The position numbers and the translations under genes were made by a program. Below, in pieces: positions 7,485-15,021 of a stretch of DNA of 64,000 nt (the stretch's first letter is position 1; each line of letters begins with the position of its first letter). The notes beneath the pieces were generated by a model that did not search any database, was not told the origin of the DNA, and worked only from the letters and a program-made list of their open reading frames with translations. Source of the stretch: Bacteroides caccae (GTDB taxonomy: Bacteria > Bacteroidota > Bacteroidia > Bacteroidales > Bacteroidaceae); NCBI RefSeq assembly GCF_002222615.2, contig NZ_CP022412.2, positions 1,426,001 to 1,490,000 of the forward strand, in the 5' to 3' direction.

Positions 7485-9308
7485 ATGGAAACCACATATA
7501 TCGAGATTGATTCACCGGACAAACATCTGTCAGATGTATTGGAAGAAATACCGTCCAATGTCATTCTTTATAAGACCCTGACAGGTATCGGTGCGACTTA
7601 TAGCGAGATTAAGGCTCAAAGACATTCCATTATCATAGAACCGAACGTTCCTGTAATAATCGGTAAATGTAATTCCGACAAACATAAGAATGACAATTTG
7701 CTGGGTGTCTATGAGGGTGTCACTACTGACAGGATTATCAAATATCTAGGAGCAAGCAGGGGGAAATATTATAAGATACTCACTACACCCGAAAGCTTCA
7801 CGAAGGTTAAAGATGCGTTTCTGATATTTAACGGCAAGATATATAATACCTGTTTCCTACTTATTGATGAAGCTCACAAGACTATAAAGGACGTGGATTA
7901 TAGAAGTGATATTGTCCTGCCTATGAATGACTTCTTCAAGTTCAAGGGGAAGGCACTGGTATCTGCAACTCCGCTTAAATTCAGTGACCCACGTTTTGAA
8001 GAGAACGGTTTCAGTATCATTAAGATTGAACCTACATACGATTACGCTAAGGAGATTGATATAAAGCCTTCAACCAACATATTAAGGGAAGTTTGGGAGG
8101 AATTTGGTTGGATGCCATTCATAACAGGACAAGACAAAGACAGACCTTTCTTCATATTCATAAATTCTGTAGGTATTATCTACTCTATAATATCCCAACT
8201 TAAACTGTTTGACAAGTCTTCCGTATTCTGCGCCCCCAAGAGCATAGACAAGTTAAAGCAGAATAACTTCAACCGATGTTATGAGAACTGGGATATAGAG
8301 AGGATGAGCCAATACAACTTCTTTACCAGTCGCTTCTTTAATGCGGTGGATATTGAACTGGACTTCAAGCCTTATGTCATACTGGTTACTGATGTGTACT
8401 TTGCAGAACAGACGATGTTTGACCCATATTCCGATGTAGTCCAGATTATAGGCAGATTCAGGAATGGAATAACGGCTGTCACCCACGTTACCAATAGCAA
8501 GTACGAACTGCCACAGAGAACCGAGGAAGAACTGGATGAGTTTGTCAGGACAAGCGAGGAAGTATATAATACACTCAAAACATTTTATGATGCGGCAGCC
8601 AGTAAAGGGGCAAGGGTAGCATATAAAGCTGCAATGGACAGTTTGCCATTCAATCAGATGTTGGACATAGACGGTAACAAGAACTGGTTTGCTGTTGACA
8701 ACTATATAAATGATGCACTGGTAACTGGATATTATCGGGATGTGAAGTCACTTCAACGGGCTTATGAACAGCATAATGATATATTAACGCCTTCCGTATT
8801 TGCATTGTCTGACCGTCCCGCCCTTACAGATGAAGACCTACGATTCAAACGGGGGTTGAAGACGCTTAGCACAAAGGATAGGAGAACGCAGATTGTCAAG
8901 TTACTGGAATATCTAGGCAATAATGACCTTACAGAACAGGAACGTGAATTTAAAACTGATTTGAGAAGAACGGATTCATTCATAGTTGAAGCATACGAAC
9001 TGGTAGGCAAGGAAGTGATTGAAGAACTGGATTACTCCTATCCTGAAATCAAGAAGCGGATGATAGTTGCACAATACCTGTTGGGAGCCAAAGGAACGGA
9101 GACTATCCAACTGATAAAGACCTCATTCAAGGTAGGAATGAAGTACAGACTAACCTATATTAAAGAAGAACTGATTCGTATATTCGAGTTATTGGGAGTT
9201 ACTCCGCCTAATAAGATAACAGCCCAAAGTATCAATTCATACTTTGAAACTAAAGAAGTGTGGATTAAGAAGGATAAAGCCCTGTTGCTTGTAAGAGAGA
9301 AAGTGTAG
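7485..9308 (+). CDS. SF2 helicase-like protein with an atypical P-loop
   Basis: A 607-residue protein with superfamily 2 helicase landmarks: DEAH at residues 128-131 inside LLIDEAHKTIKD, a motif III SAT at 160-162, and QIIGRFR (motif VI, with the arginine finger) at 320-326. Motif I, however, reads TGIGATYSEIK at about 33-43. The usual GK[T/S] is absent, so the Walker lysine is missing or displaced. I recall helicase-like proteins of Bacteroidales mobile elements and phages with comparable G-x-G-x-T loops, so this may be a lineage trait. The C-terminal 270 residues are unrecognised. The likely role is replication or DNA remodelling for the element. Confidence 0.75.
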   Translation: METTYIEIDSPDKHLSDVLEEIPSNVILYKTLTGIGATYSEIKAQRHSIIIEPNVPVIIGKCNSDKHKNDNLLGVYEGVTTDRIIKYLGASRGKYYKILTTPESFTKVKDAFLIFNGKIYNTCFLLIDEAHKTIKDVDYRSDIVLPMNDFFKFKGKALVSATPLKFSDPRFEENGFSIIKIEPTYDYAKEIDIKPSTNILREVWEEFGWMPFITGQDKDRPFFIFINSVGIIYSIISQLKLFDKSSVFCAPKSIDKLKQNNFNRCYENWDIERMSQYNFFTSRFFNAVDIELDFKPYVILVTDVYFAEQTMFDPYSDVVQIIGRFRNGITAVTHVTNSKYELPQRTEEELDEFVRTSEEVYNTLKTFYDAAASKGARVAYKAAMDSLPFNQMLDIDGNKNWFAVDNYINDALVTGYYRDVKSLQRAYEQHNDILTPSVFALSDRPALTDEDLRFKRGLKTLSTKDRRTQIVKLLEYLGNNDLTEQEREFKTDLRRTDSFIVEAYELVGKEVIEELDYSYPEIKKRMIVAQYLLGAKGTETIQLIKTSFKVGMKYRLTYIKEELIRIFELLGVTPPNKITAQSINSYFETKEVWIKKDKALLLVREKV

Positions 9309-9315
9309 TACAGCC

Positions 9316-9374
9316 ATTCAACCTTTTAGGGAAGAATGTTCAATTTATATGCCCCACCTCATAAAAGGTTGAAT
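9316..9374 (+). repeat. Element-specific stem-loop repeat, copy 1
   Basis: ATTCAACCTTTTA at 9316-9328 and its exact complement TAAAAGGTTGAAT at 9362-9374 flank a 33-base loop containing TTTATAT and CCCC. It is homologous to 22372-22429 over its whole length. Partial copies are at 10690 and 11442. Confidence 0.75.
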
Positions 9375-9382
9375 ATGCTATA

Positions 9383-9430
9383 ATCCTGATAGTCCGGTTA
9401 TCACTAACTTGGATTATCGGGATTTGTTTT
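9383..9430 (+). terminator. Terminator of the helicase operon
   Basis: ATCCTGATAGTCC pairs with GGATTATCGGGAT over about 13 bp, followed by TTGTTTT. Confidence 0.7.
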
Positions 9431-9491
9431 ATCCTGTAGTCTGTCATTCCCGATTGTGGTATAATGGTTAGGCAATGCCACTGACATTTAT

Positions 9492-9499
9492 TACCTTTG
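9492..9499 (+). promoter_or_regulatory. -7 promoter box for the 9586-10557 genes
   Basis: TACCTTTG matches TAnnTTTG, 86 bases before the first ATG. The local sequence TACCTTTGCAG is repeated at the right-end promoter near 22454. Confidence 0.5.
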
Positions 9500-9585
9500 C
9501 AGTACCTCAAATGACATAACATTCAGATTATCTGCAACCTACCGAGATTCATTACTACTAACCTATTCTAATCTTATTAATTACT

Positions 9586-9759
9586 ATGAAAGAACTTACC
9601 TATCATGAAATCAGAATTAAAGCCTTGAAGAATAATGTACGGGACAATAAACTTCAAATCGGAATGTGGGCGCAATTTAATGGCTACATGAAACGCAGGG
9701 TACACAGGAACGGAAGATATTATACTGTATATATCCCATTACAAAGACTAACCGATTAA
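9586..9759 (+). CDS. Small basic protein, 57 residues
   Basis: It begins MKELTYHEIRIKALKNNV and ends YTVYIPLQRLTD. The middle is rich in lysine and arginine (MKRRVHRNGRYY), which suggests nucleic-acid binding, though I recognise no family. It follows a promoter box and lies two bases upstream of the next small gene, so it probably leads a three-gene operon with the winged-helix protein. Confidence 0.55.
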   Translation: MKELTYHEIRIKALKNNVRDNKLQIGMWAQFNGYMKRRVHRNGRYYTVYIPLQRLTD

Positions 9760-9761
9760 TT

Positions 9762-9953
9762 ATGATAATCCATTTACCTACAGGGAAGCAGTTTGCCAAC
9801 AGGAAGGAAGCCAAGATTTACTTTGGTACAGCCTACTATTACAAGTTGGAACGGGAGAAGAGAGATTTGTTATTTACCGATAATGTTCAATCAGCTACTA
9901 ATGAATATTGCCAAACAACATCTAATAAACAGGACAAGCATAAGAACTCATAA
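9762..9953 (+). CDS. Small conserved-type protein, 63 residues
   Basis: It begins MIIHLPTGKQFANRKEAKIY and continues with FGTAYYYKLEREKRDLLFTD. I recall short proteins of this pattern (a strand with 'LPTG', then a helix 'EAK..FG...Y..L') in Bacteroidales mobile elements; no function is known to me. It starts two bases after the preceding stop, and its 3' end overlaps the possible start region of the next gene in another frame. Confidence 0.6.
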   Translation: MIIHLPTGKQFANRKEAKIYFGTAYYYKLEREKRDLLFTDNVQSATNEYCQTTSNKQDKHKNS

Positions 9954-10557
9954 TGCTACTATTAATAAGTCAATGTTAAATGCTTTAAATGAACCTAACC
10001 TGTATAGATTCTTCTGTCTGTCCTTATATAGAAACATCTATTATAATGTAAGACTACGGATTGAAGATATAGCCAAGATTACAGGTGAGAAGAAAGGTGT
10101 ATTAAAGAATTTCAATAAGAGTATGGACACGATATTGACAAGAAAGAAATACCCCAGCCCAATCAACCACCCTGTATATGAATTTACAATGAGAAGTCTG
10201 TATAAGATACCTGCCATGGATTACAAAGGCTTTATCACATTATCCCATAAGTTTACCCAAGTTAAGCTAAGTGTGAAAGTGAAAGGGTACTATATCAAGC
10301 TATTATTAATTGCAGAGAATAATACTATTCCTCTTACTAACATAGGAATAGCTAATAAGTTGGGAATAAGTAAGAATACAGTATTCAAGTATAATATTGA
10401 ATTATTCCAAGCAGGATTGTTAAAACTGTTTCCCGACAGGTTGGAACTTACTCCTAATGAATTACTAATAAGCAATGATGAAGCCAAACAAAAGAAAGAA
10501 TGGCATCCCATTACAGGAGATTTACTACCTAATATAATTCTTAGCTTTAATAAGTAA
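9901..10557 (+). CDS. Winged-helix protein, possible replication initiator or regulator
   Basis: A protein of about 218 residues with two apparent helix-turn-helix units. The first is near IEDIAKITGEKKGVLKNFNK. The second reads LTNIGIANKLGISKNTVFKY followed by LFQAGLLKLFPDRLEL, a typical winged helix. The start is uncertain: in-frame ATGs are at 9883, 9901 and 9973, and the earlier ones overlap the preceding gene in another frame. No catalytic motif is visible. Its place among presumed replication functions of the element suggests initiator or copy control, but a transcription factor is equally possible. A long hairpin follows. Confidence 0.6.
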   Translation: MNIAKQHLINRTSIRTHNATINKSMLNALNEPNLYRFFCLSLYRNIYYNVRLRIEDIAKITGEKKGVLKNFNKSMDTILTRKKYPSPINHPVYEFTMRSLYKIPAMDYKGFITLSHKFTQVKLSVKVKGYYIKLLLIAENNTIPLTNIGIANKLGISKNTVFKYNIELFQAGLLKLFPDRLELTPNELLISNDEAKQKKEWHPITGDLLPNIILSFNK

Positions 10558-10561
10558 GTAA

Positions 10562-10618
10562 AGAGGTCATTTTATACCTGTTATTAATTATATTAAGAGA
10601 GGGTATAATTTGACCTCT
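10562..10618 (+). terminator. Long hairpin between convergent genes
   Basis: AGAGGTCATTTTATACC pairs with GGTATAATTTGACCTCT over 17 bp with two mismatches, directly after the winged-helix gene. It probably blocks read-through toward the minus-strand kinase gene. Confidence 0.65.
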
Positions 10619-10689
10619 GACTGTAATATATAGTCTTTATATGCTTATGAAGTCGAATTAATAATGACAGAGATAACATTTGATAAGAA

Positions 10690-10709
10690 TACTACCTTTT
10701 AATGAGATT
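10690..10709 (+). repeat. Element repeat, partial copy 2
   Basis: TACTACCTTTTAATGAGATT is identical to 11442-11461 and related to the left arms of the stem-loops at 9316 and 22372. Confidence 0.6.
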
Positions 10710-10748
10710 CATATTATAAGGTTGGGGCTCTCTACACATATATCCAAA

Positions 10749-11339
10749 TTACTTCTTTAGTCTGATTTGAGTATCAATAAAATACAAGTCCTTGTCAATA
10801 CCGTACAGCACATTGTTGGGAACGGCATCAAACACTTCATATTGGTCGTTATGGAACTCGTCTATATAATCCATTTCAAAGCCAAGCGCTTCCATGTATT
10901 CAGCAATTTCATCTTCTGTTGCTTCCCGTTCTGCCAATATGTAAGGTTGTGTGAGAACTGCACAGAACTCTTGACGGCTGTTATAAGAGAAGCCAATCAT
11001 CTGATAGGGTACATTACTAAAGAACTTATTGTGTGCGTTAATGCGAATGAAGAAGTTCTCCAAATCATCCCCTGCATACTCAAAGTTATTCAGCTTGATG
11101 ACAGACGATTTACCGTCATGGAATACTTCATTCTCACCACCCTTATCCATGTAGGTAATATTGAGGTGTGACAAGTCAATCCATAAGTTGTTGGCGTTGG
11201 CAAATACTATCAGTTCTTTAATTTGCCTTCCCTTATAGCCCTCTGTTGGTTCAACTTCTCCTGTTGCTTCCTTACTTCTTCCGGTGATACAGGTTGCTTG
11301 CTCCAAGAGATTATTGATTGGCGGGTACGCTCTATCCAT
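10749..11339 (-). CDS. Polyvalent-type protein kinase domain, probably a frameshifted gene
   Basis: The readable frame, from about QIKELIVFANANNLWID onward, matches my memory of the 'putative polyvalent protein kinase' domain of phage and conjugative-element proteins. The landmarks are GGENEVFHDGKSSVIKLNN (nucleotide-binding region), INAHNKFF, YQMIGFSYNSRQEF and the terminal LYFIDTQIRL. The ATG at 11339 is unlikely to be the real start. A 52-residue frame from 11368 ends in EVRKQQEKLNQQRAIREG, the usual lead-in to this domain, and joining them needs a one-base shift near 11224-11234. It is the first minus-strand gene inside the element. In polyvalent proteins such domains are thought to counter host defences. 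Whether the product is active is unclear. Confidence 0.65.
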   Translation of the reverse strand: MDRAYPPINNLLEQATCITGRSKEATGEVEPTEGYKGRQIKELIVFANANNLWIDLSHLNITYMDKGGENEVFHDGKSSVIKLNNFEYAGDDLENFFIRINAHNKFFSNVPYQMIGFSYNSRQEFCAVLTQPYILAEREATEDEIAEYMEALGFEMDYIDEFHNDQYEVFDAVPNNVLYGIDKDLYFIDTQIRLKK

Positions 11340-11368
11340 TGCTTGTGAAATTCATTAATATATTCCAT
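11210..11368 (-). pseudogene. 5' part of the kinase gene in another frame
   Basis: This 52-codon frame starts MEYINEFHKQWIERTRQS, a sensible start 22-29 bases downstream of a TAnnTTTG box. It ends with helical lead-in residues and then a stop. The kinase-domain frame continues the same protein after a -1 shift (re-reading one base gives ...REG then RQIKEL). It may be a mutation, a sequencing error in GGGAAGG, or programmed frameshifting. Confidence 0.55.
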
Positions 11369-11389
11369 AATTCATATAATTATGAGTTT

Positions 11390-11397
11390 ATGCAAAT
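11390..11397 (-). promoter_or_regulatory. -7 promoter box for the kinase gene
   Basis: On the minus strand TACATTTG matches TAnnTTTG. It lies about 22 bases upstream of the ATG at 11368, which supports that upstream start. Confidence 0.5.
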
Positions 11398-11842
11398 GTA
11401 GGCAATCTATTTGAATCTGACAATATATAGATATATTAGCGTACTACCTTTTAATGAGATTTATTTATATTATATACCCCAACCCCAATTTGGTAGTATC
11501 TAAAATCATACCCCCGCCCCTTTAGATTTAGGTAGTGTTTCTATTTGAACTTTATGTAGTGATAGAGTAAAATTATTAGTCAGACAGTGAGCGCATCAGA
11601 TGTATATCGTGCGCTAAGCTTCTGTGAAACTACTAACACCCCCATACCAATCATTAGGAAAAATGAAAGGATTGCATGAATTGCTATTCAGCCCACAAAC
11701 CTTTTGAACTTCTGAAATGTGCGGACTTATCAACGATTTGTATATGCCTACGTATAAAGATGCACAAAAAGAAGTGAATGAATAGTACTTCATGTTAAGC
11801 CCTCATTTTGTCCTTAAATACACTATTTACTAATCTATTATT
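11398..11842 (+). other. Non-coding stretch with inverted repeats
   Basis: About 445 bases without a convincing gene. It holds partial repeat copy 3 (11442-11500), whose TACTACC is answered by GGTAGTA downstream, a C-rich stretch (ACCCCCGCCCC near 11511), and AGCGCA/TGCGCT flanking about 16 bases near 11590-11615. Only frames of 14 and 22 codons are present. An origin or regulatory region is possible but unproven. Confidence 0.4.
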
Positions 11843-11980
11843 ATGCGTATGGAGAATTTAAAGATTTTATTGACGTTTGGAATAATTCTAATTGTGCCAG
11901 TAGTCTTAATGCCACAGTTCTTTATTGGATTATTAATACTGATTGTGGCTTGCTTAGCTTTCAGACAGAGGAATTTCTAA
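11843..11980 (+). CDS. Small membrane protein, 45 residues
   Basis: MRMENLKILLTFGIILIV is followed by PVVLMPQFFIGLLILIVACL and a short basic tail AFRQRNF, giving two closely spaced membrane segments. It is 24 bases upstream of the DUF3871 gene. I recognise no family. Another two-segment peptide gene (13106) flanks the DUF3871 gene on its other side. Confidence 0.5.
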   Translation: MRMENLKILLTFGIILIVPVVLMPQFFIGLLILIVACLAFRQRNF

Positions 11981-12004
11981 TATTAACTTAATAAATTACA
12001 GATT

Positions 12005-13021
12005 ATGGAATCAACATTACAGATTATGCCAGTACAAAGAACTAGTAGAAACTTTGGTGAATATGCAGAAGAAGCGGTAATAATTGAAGAGCCAATTATT
12101 AAGCAGAAACGCCCGTTATTTATTGAAGCCAATACGATTGAAGCCAGTTTGGAACATCTAAGGAATGATTGCATTATCCCTGTATTTGCCAAGGATAACG
12201 AAGCTACATTATCTCATGTGGCTTTCATTGAAGCGGTACAGGATGCAACCAATACATTCTTTAGCGGTGAACAAATTGAATCGCCAGATATTCGTGTAAG
12301 CCATGTTATTAAGGGTCGCATTCCCGAAGCAATACATAAGCCAGCCAATCAGTTACTAGAGAGTGACAAGACTATCTACTACGAAAGGTGCGCTTTTGTT
12401 ATTGAAGTTCCTACTATCTATGAGACAGTACACGGTAACAGGCTAACCCTTACTATTGGCGGTGTAAGAGCTTATAACCACACCAATCTTTATTCGAAGA
12501 AAGGTGCGGAGCGGTTTAAAGTGTTTATTGGCTTTACTTGTAAGGTTTGCACAAATCTATGTGTATCTACAGACGGTTATCTTAGTTGCTTGGAAGTTAC
12601 CAATACAAGGGATTTATATCAAGCGGTATTGGAAATGTTCCACAAATACGATGCAGCCAAACACATACATTTGATGCAGTCTTTAGGCAATACCAGTATG
12701 ACAGAGCATCAGTTCTGCCAACTACTTGGAAGAATGAGACTTTATCAGTCATTACCGCAAGGCTATCAAAAGGATATACCTAAAATGTTGCTTACTGATA
12801 CACAGGTTAACAATGTGGCTAAGGCTTATATCAATGACGAGAACTTTGGTAGCTTGGGAAATGATTTGTCTATGTGGAAATTCTACAACTTGCTCACAGG
12901 TGCAAATAAGAGTAGCTATATAGATTCATTCTTGGATAGAGCCTATAATGCTACAGAACTTGCAACGGGTATATGTTCCGCTTTACACGGTGATGACAAA
13001 TATCAGTGGTTTCTTAGTTAG
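12005..13021 (+). CDS. DUF3871 family protein
   Basis: A 338-residue soluble protein that I recognise as DUF3871, common in Bacteroidetes mobile elements. Characteristic segments are FIEANTIEASLEHLRNDCI, IRVSHVIKGRIPEAIHKP, IYYERCAFVIEVP, LTLTIGGVRAYN and the C-terminal ANKSSYIDSFLDR. The overall pattern resembles DUF932-type phage/plasmid proteins, but the biochemical function is not known to me. It is bracketed by two small membrane-peptide genes and followed by a terminator. Confidence 0.85.
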   Translation: MESTLQIMPVQRTSRNFGEYAEEAVIIEEPIIKQKRPLFIEANTIEASLEHLRNDCIIPVFAKDNEATLSHVAFIEAVQDATNTFFSGEQIESPDIRVSHVIKGRIPEAIHKPANQLLESDKTIYYERCAFVIEVPTIYETVHGNRLTLTIGGVRAYNHTNLYSKKGAERFKVFIGFTCKVCTNLCVSTDGYLSCLEVTNTRDLYQAVLEMFHKYDAAKHIHLMQSLGNTSMTEHQFCQLLGRMRLYQSLPQGYQKDIPKMLLTDTQVNNVAKAYINDENFGSLGNDLSMWKFYNLLTGANKSSYIDSFLDRAYNATELATGICSALHGDDKYQWFLS

Positions 13022-13041
13022 TGGTATTACAGAGTACTTAA

Positions 13042-13072
13042 AAGGGGCATCCATATAATAAGGGTGTCCCTT
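13042..13072 (+). terminator. Hairpin after the DUF3871 gene
   Basis: AAGGGGCATCC pairs with GGGTGTCCCTT (two G-T pairs) across a 9-base loop, 20 bases after the stop. Confidence 0.6.
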
Positions 13073-13105
13073 GATTATTCATTACCTATTAATATTCAAA
13101 AGATT

Positions 13106-13231
13106 ATGTTACAAGCGTTATTAGTCGTTATATCTTGGATTATCTTGTTACTTGTTATGTGTGCAATTTCACCTGTTGTATTCTTCTTGATGATTATTTG
13201 GACTATATACAAGATTATTACGATGAAGTAG
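13106..13231 (+). CDS. Small membrane protein, 41 residues
   Basis: It begins MLQALLVVISWIILLLVMCA and continues ISPVVFFLMIIWTIYKIITMK. The whole peptide is hydrophobic with a basic end, as seen in single-pass or hairpin membrane peptides. It resembles type I toxin peptides in size and composition, but I see no antisense RNA promoter, so that is only a possibility. Confidence 0.45.
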   Translation: MLQALLVVISWIILLLVMCAISPVVFFLMIIWTIYKIITMK

Positions 13232-13303
13232 TACATGAAGAACTAATAAGGGTATCTATATACTATATATAGGTACTCTTTCTCTATTATTAGCCAGTAG
13301 TAT

Positions 13304-13332
13304 AACATTCACTTCTGTTATTAGTGAATGTT
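13304..13332 (+). repeat. Inverted repeat upstream of the second recombinase
   Basis: AACATTCACT and AGTGAATGTT form a perfect 10-bp stem around a 9-base loop, 80 bases before the recombinase ATG. It could be an attenuator or a protein-binding site. Confidence 0.55.
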
Positions 13333-13412
13333 TAGCTAGTAATCAGCAAGTTAGATATTCCAACTCAAAATTAATATTCACTTTTATTAGTTTCACTATA
13401 AAACAGAACATT

Positions 13413-14000
13413 ATGTCACTTAAATATTCAAGTACAACAGCAGATTATCTGCAATGGAGCGAAGCAATGAACCTAGTAAGAAAGTTGGCAAGGGATAGTA
13501 ACTATAAGATGTCACTTCTTATCGCTTTGGGTTGCTTCACAGGTCTAAGAATTTCTGATATTCTTGCTTTGAGGTGGAATCAGATATTAGATGCAGAAGA
13601 ATTTACCATTATAGAGATTAAGACAGGGAAGCAAAGGACAATTAGGATTAATATGCAGCTACAGCAACATATCAGAGATTGTTATGAGCATATAAATCCA
13701 GTTGGCATAAATGCTCCTGTATTGATAAGTCAGAAGGGGACAGTGTACACAGTTCAGAGAATCAATGTCATGCTGAAAGAGATTAAGAAGAAGTACAAGT
13801 TACATATAGGTAATTTCAGTTGTCATTCTCTTAGAAAGACTTTTGGCAGACAGGTTTATAATATGAACAGTGATAATTCAGAGCTTGCACTTGTTAAGCT
13901 CATGGAACTATTCAATCATTCCAGTGTATCAATTACTAAGAGATACTTGGGATTGAGGCAAGAGGAATTATTAAATACTTATGACTGTCTTAGCTTCTGA
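13413..14000 (+). CDS. Short tyrosine recombinase, catalytic domain only
   Basis: A 195-residue protein made almost entirely of the tyrosine-recombinase catalytic domain. Visible residues are the arginine in TGLRISDIL (about residue 46), lysine in KTGKQR, HSLRKTFGR with the second arginine, FNHSS with the second histidine, and the tyrosine in ITKRYLG. There is no arm-binding domain and almost no core-binding domain. Size and layout resemble the Fim-type invertases, which act on inverted repeats. Its stop is followed after six bases by a perfect 13-bp inverted repeat and then by the structured region at 14.2 kb. Possible jobs are inversion, resolution of circular forms, or loading at a folded site. 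Confidence 0.85.
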   Translation: MSLKYSSTTADYLQWSEAMNLVRKLARDSNYKMSLLIALGCFTGLRISDILALRWNQILDAEEFTIIEIKTGKQRTIRINMQLQQHIRDCYEHINPVGINAPVLISQKGTVYTVQRINVMLKEIKKKYKLHIGNFSCHSLRKTFGRQVYNMNSDNSELALVKLMELFNHSSVSITKRYLGLRQEELLNTYDCLSF

Positions 14001-14006
14001 TAATTG

Positions 14007-14067
14007 GGTTGGTATGAAAGTTCAGAATTTCTACTTATATGGGGATTTGGCAAGTTTCATACCAACC
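14007..14067 (+). repeat. 13-bp perfect inverted repeat beside the second recombinase
   Basis: GGTTGGTATGAAA at 14007-14019 is exactly complementary to TTTCATACCAACC at 14055-14067, with a 35-base centre. It begins six bases after the recombinase stop. No T-run follows, so it is a poor terminator; a recombination or protein-binding site is an alternative. Confidence 0.65.
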
Positions 14068-14116
14068 TTGAATTATTGAGCAGAGACAGCTCTCAACTTT
14101 TAATAAACAATAGTTC

Positions 14117-14146
14117 TTGCAAATTAAACAGCTTTTAGTAACTTTG
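14117..14146 (+). promoter_or_regulatory. Promoter of the structured region
   Basis: TTG at 14117-14119 and TAACTTTG at 14139-14146 are separated by 19 bases, a good match to the Bacteroidetes promoter. The first open frame lies more than 430 bases downstream, so the promoter most plausibly serves a non-coding RNA or a long leader. Confidence 0.6.
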
Positions 14147-14152
14147 TAGCAA

Positions 14153-14442
14153 TTTCAGACTTCTATGGAGATAGTTCTGAAAGGACATAGTTAACGAAGA
14201 GCGTTTGATATTATCTTGCATTGGAATCTGGACAATTCTATTACCCAAGATAATAGGCAAGAACGCTCACGTCAGTATTATATATTCATCTTAAGGGATG
14301 AACTATATATTCTTCTGGCGTGGGCTATTGTTTATTATTGGGTAAGGGCAAGTCCAGAGCCTCAATGCAGTAATATTCAATAGTTCCCACGCTTCTTGTA
14401 TGTAGTAGCTAACTATAGGGAACAGGTTGGCATAAATACAGG
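14153..14442 (+). ncRNA. Nested-palindrome structured RNA (or single-strand DNA signal)
   Basis: Starting just after a good promoter, five stems can be drawn: 14153-14159 with 14176-14182; hairpin A (14199-14205 with 14262-14268, and 14210-14218 with 14246-14254); hairpin B (14268-14275 with 14315-14322, and 14285-14290 with 14297-14302); hairpin C (14318-14330 with 14378-14392); hairpin D (14395-14401 with 14436-14442). The loops of A and C are also complementary in three aligned blocks (14217-14223/14363-14369, 14228-14233/14352-14357, 14241-14246/14340-14345). A to C can therefore fold as three hairpins or as one giant hairpin centred near 14294. B and C compete for the same bases. There is no coding potential. 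I recognise no known RNA family. Confidence 0.55.
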
Positions 14443-14578
14443 TATATAAGAAACAGACAGTCTATTTTACTACTCAACAGTTCTTTATTAAAGAAGTGTG
14501 CAACTCTATGTTGTGTTCCTCACACTATAATTAATAACTAAAAGCCTGTTAAGGAACAAAAGGGCATCTATTAATGAT
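14443..14578 (+). other. Leader region with two further hairpins
   Basis: TTCTTT/AAAGAA at 14481-14495 and AGTGTG/CACACT at 14495-14526 can form stems. They may extend the structured RNA at 14153-14442 or act as the leader of the secreted protein gene at 14579. No T-rich terminator is evident. Confidence 0.35.
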
Positions 14579-14932
14579 ATGAAGAAAGTAATTCTATTGT
14601 ATGTGATGATTCTAATTTCAAGTATCATATATGCAGATGAGATTAGAAATGTAAATGGAGAAGCTAGAGGTTTTAGTAATACCAGTGTAATTATTAAGAT
14701 TAAAGTACAAGATAATGGTAAAATTACCGCCATAGCTCTGTATGATGATTATGCTATACTCAATAAAGACAAATGGATGAGTATATATGTACCTATGCGT
14801 AAGATTGAAGACGACATAGCTAATCCCAATATTCCTAAGGAAACAAAGAATTATCTGTTAAAGGACTATCCTAAGAAGAAATATTACGGCAATACTAAAA
14901 TCAATAATAAGCCTGTGACAATTATATTCTAA
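14579..14932 (+). CDS. Small secreted protein, 117 residues
   Basis: It starts MKKVILLYVMILISSIIYAD, a clear cleavable signal peptide with the likely cut after YA. The mature part is about 98 residues and lysine-rich (KIKVQDNGKITAIALYDDY, then YPKKKYYGNTK). I recognise no family. It probably acts in the periplasm or outside the cell. It begins a run with two lipoprotein genes, so the three may form an envelope-directed cargo operon. Confidence 0.55.
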   Translation: MKKVILLYVMILISSIIYADEIRNVNGEARGFSNTSVIIKIKVQDNGKITAIALYDDYAILNKDKWMSIYVPMRKIEDDIANPNIPKETKNYLLKDYPKKKYYGNTKINNKPVTIIF

Positions 14933-15021
14933 TCATAAATATCGCAGTTATTTATTGACAATTATTATTTAATATCCCAAAGGGGTTAACTATATATTAA
15001 TCAGCTAAGGAGGAATTTACA

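Noticed and set aside
14007..14067. Ordinary terminator for the short recombinase
   Set aside because: The stem is perfect but the 35-base loop is long and no T-run follows. I list it as an inverted repeat instead.
13413..14578. Retron, diversity-generating element or group II intron
   Set aside because: Structured RNA is present but no reverse transcriptase or intron-encoded protein is found anywhere in the element.
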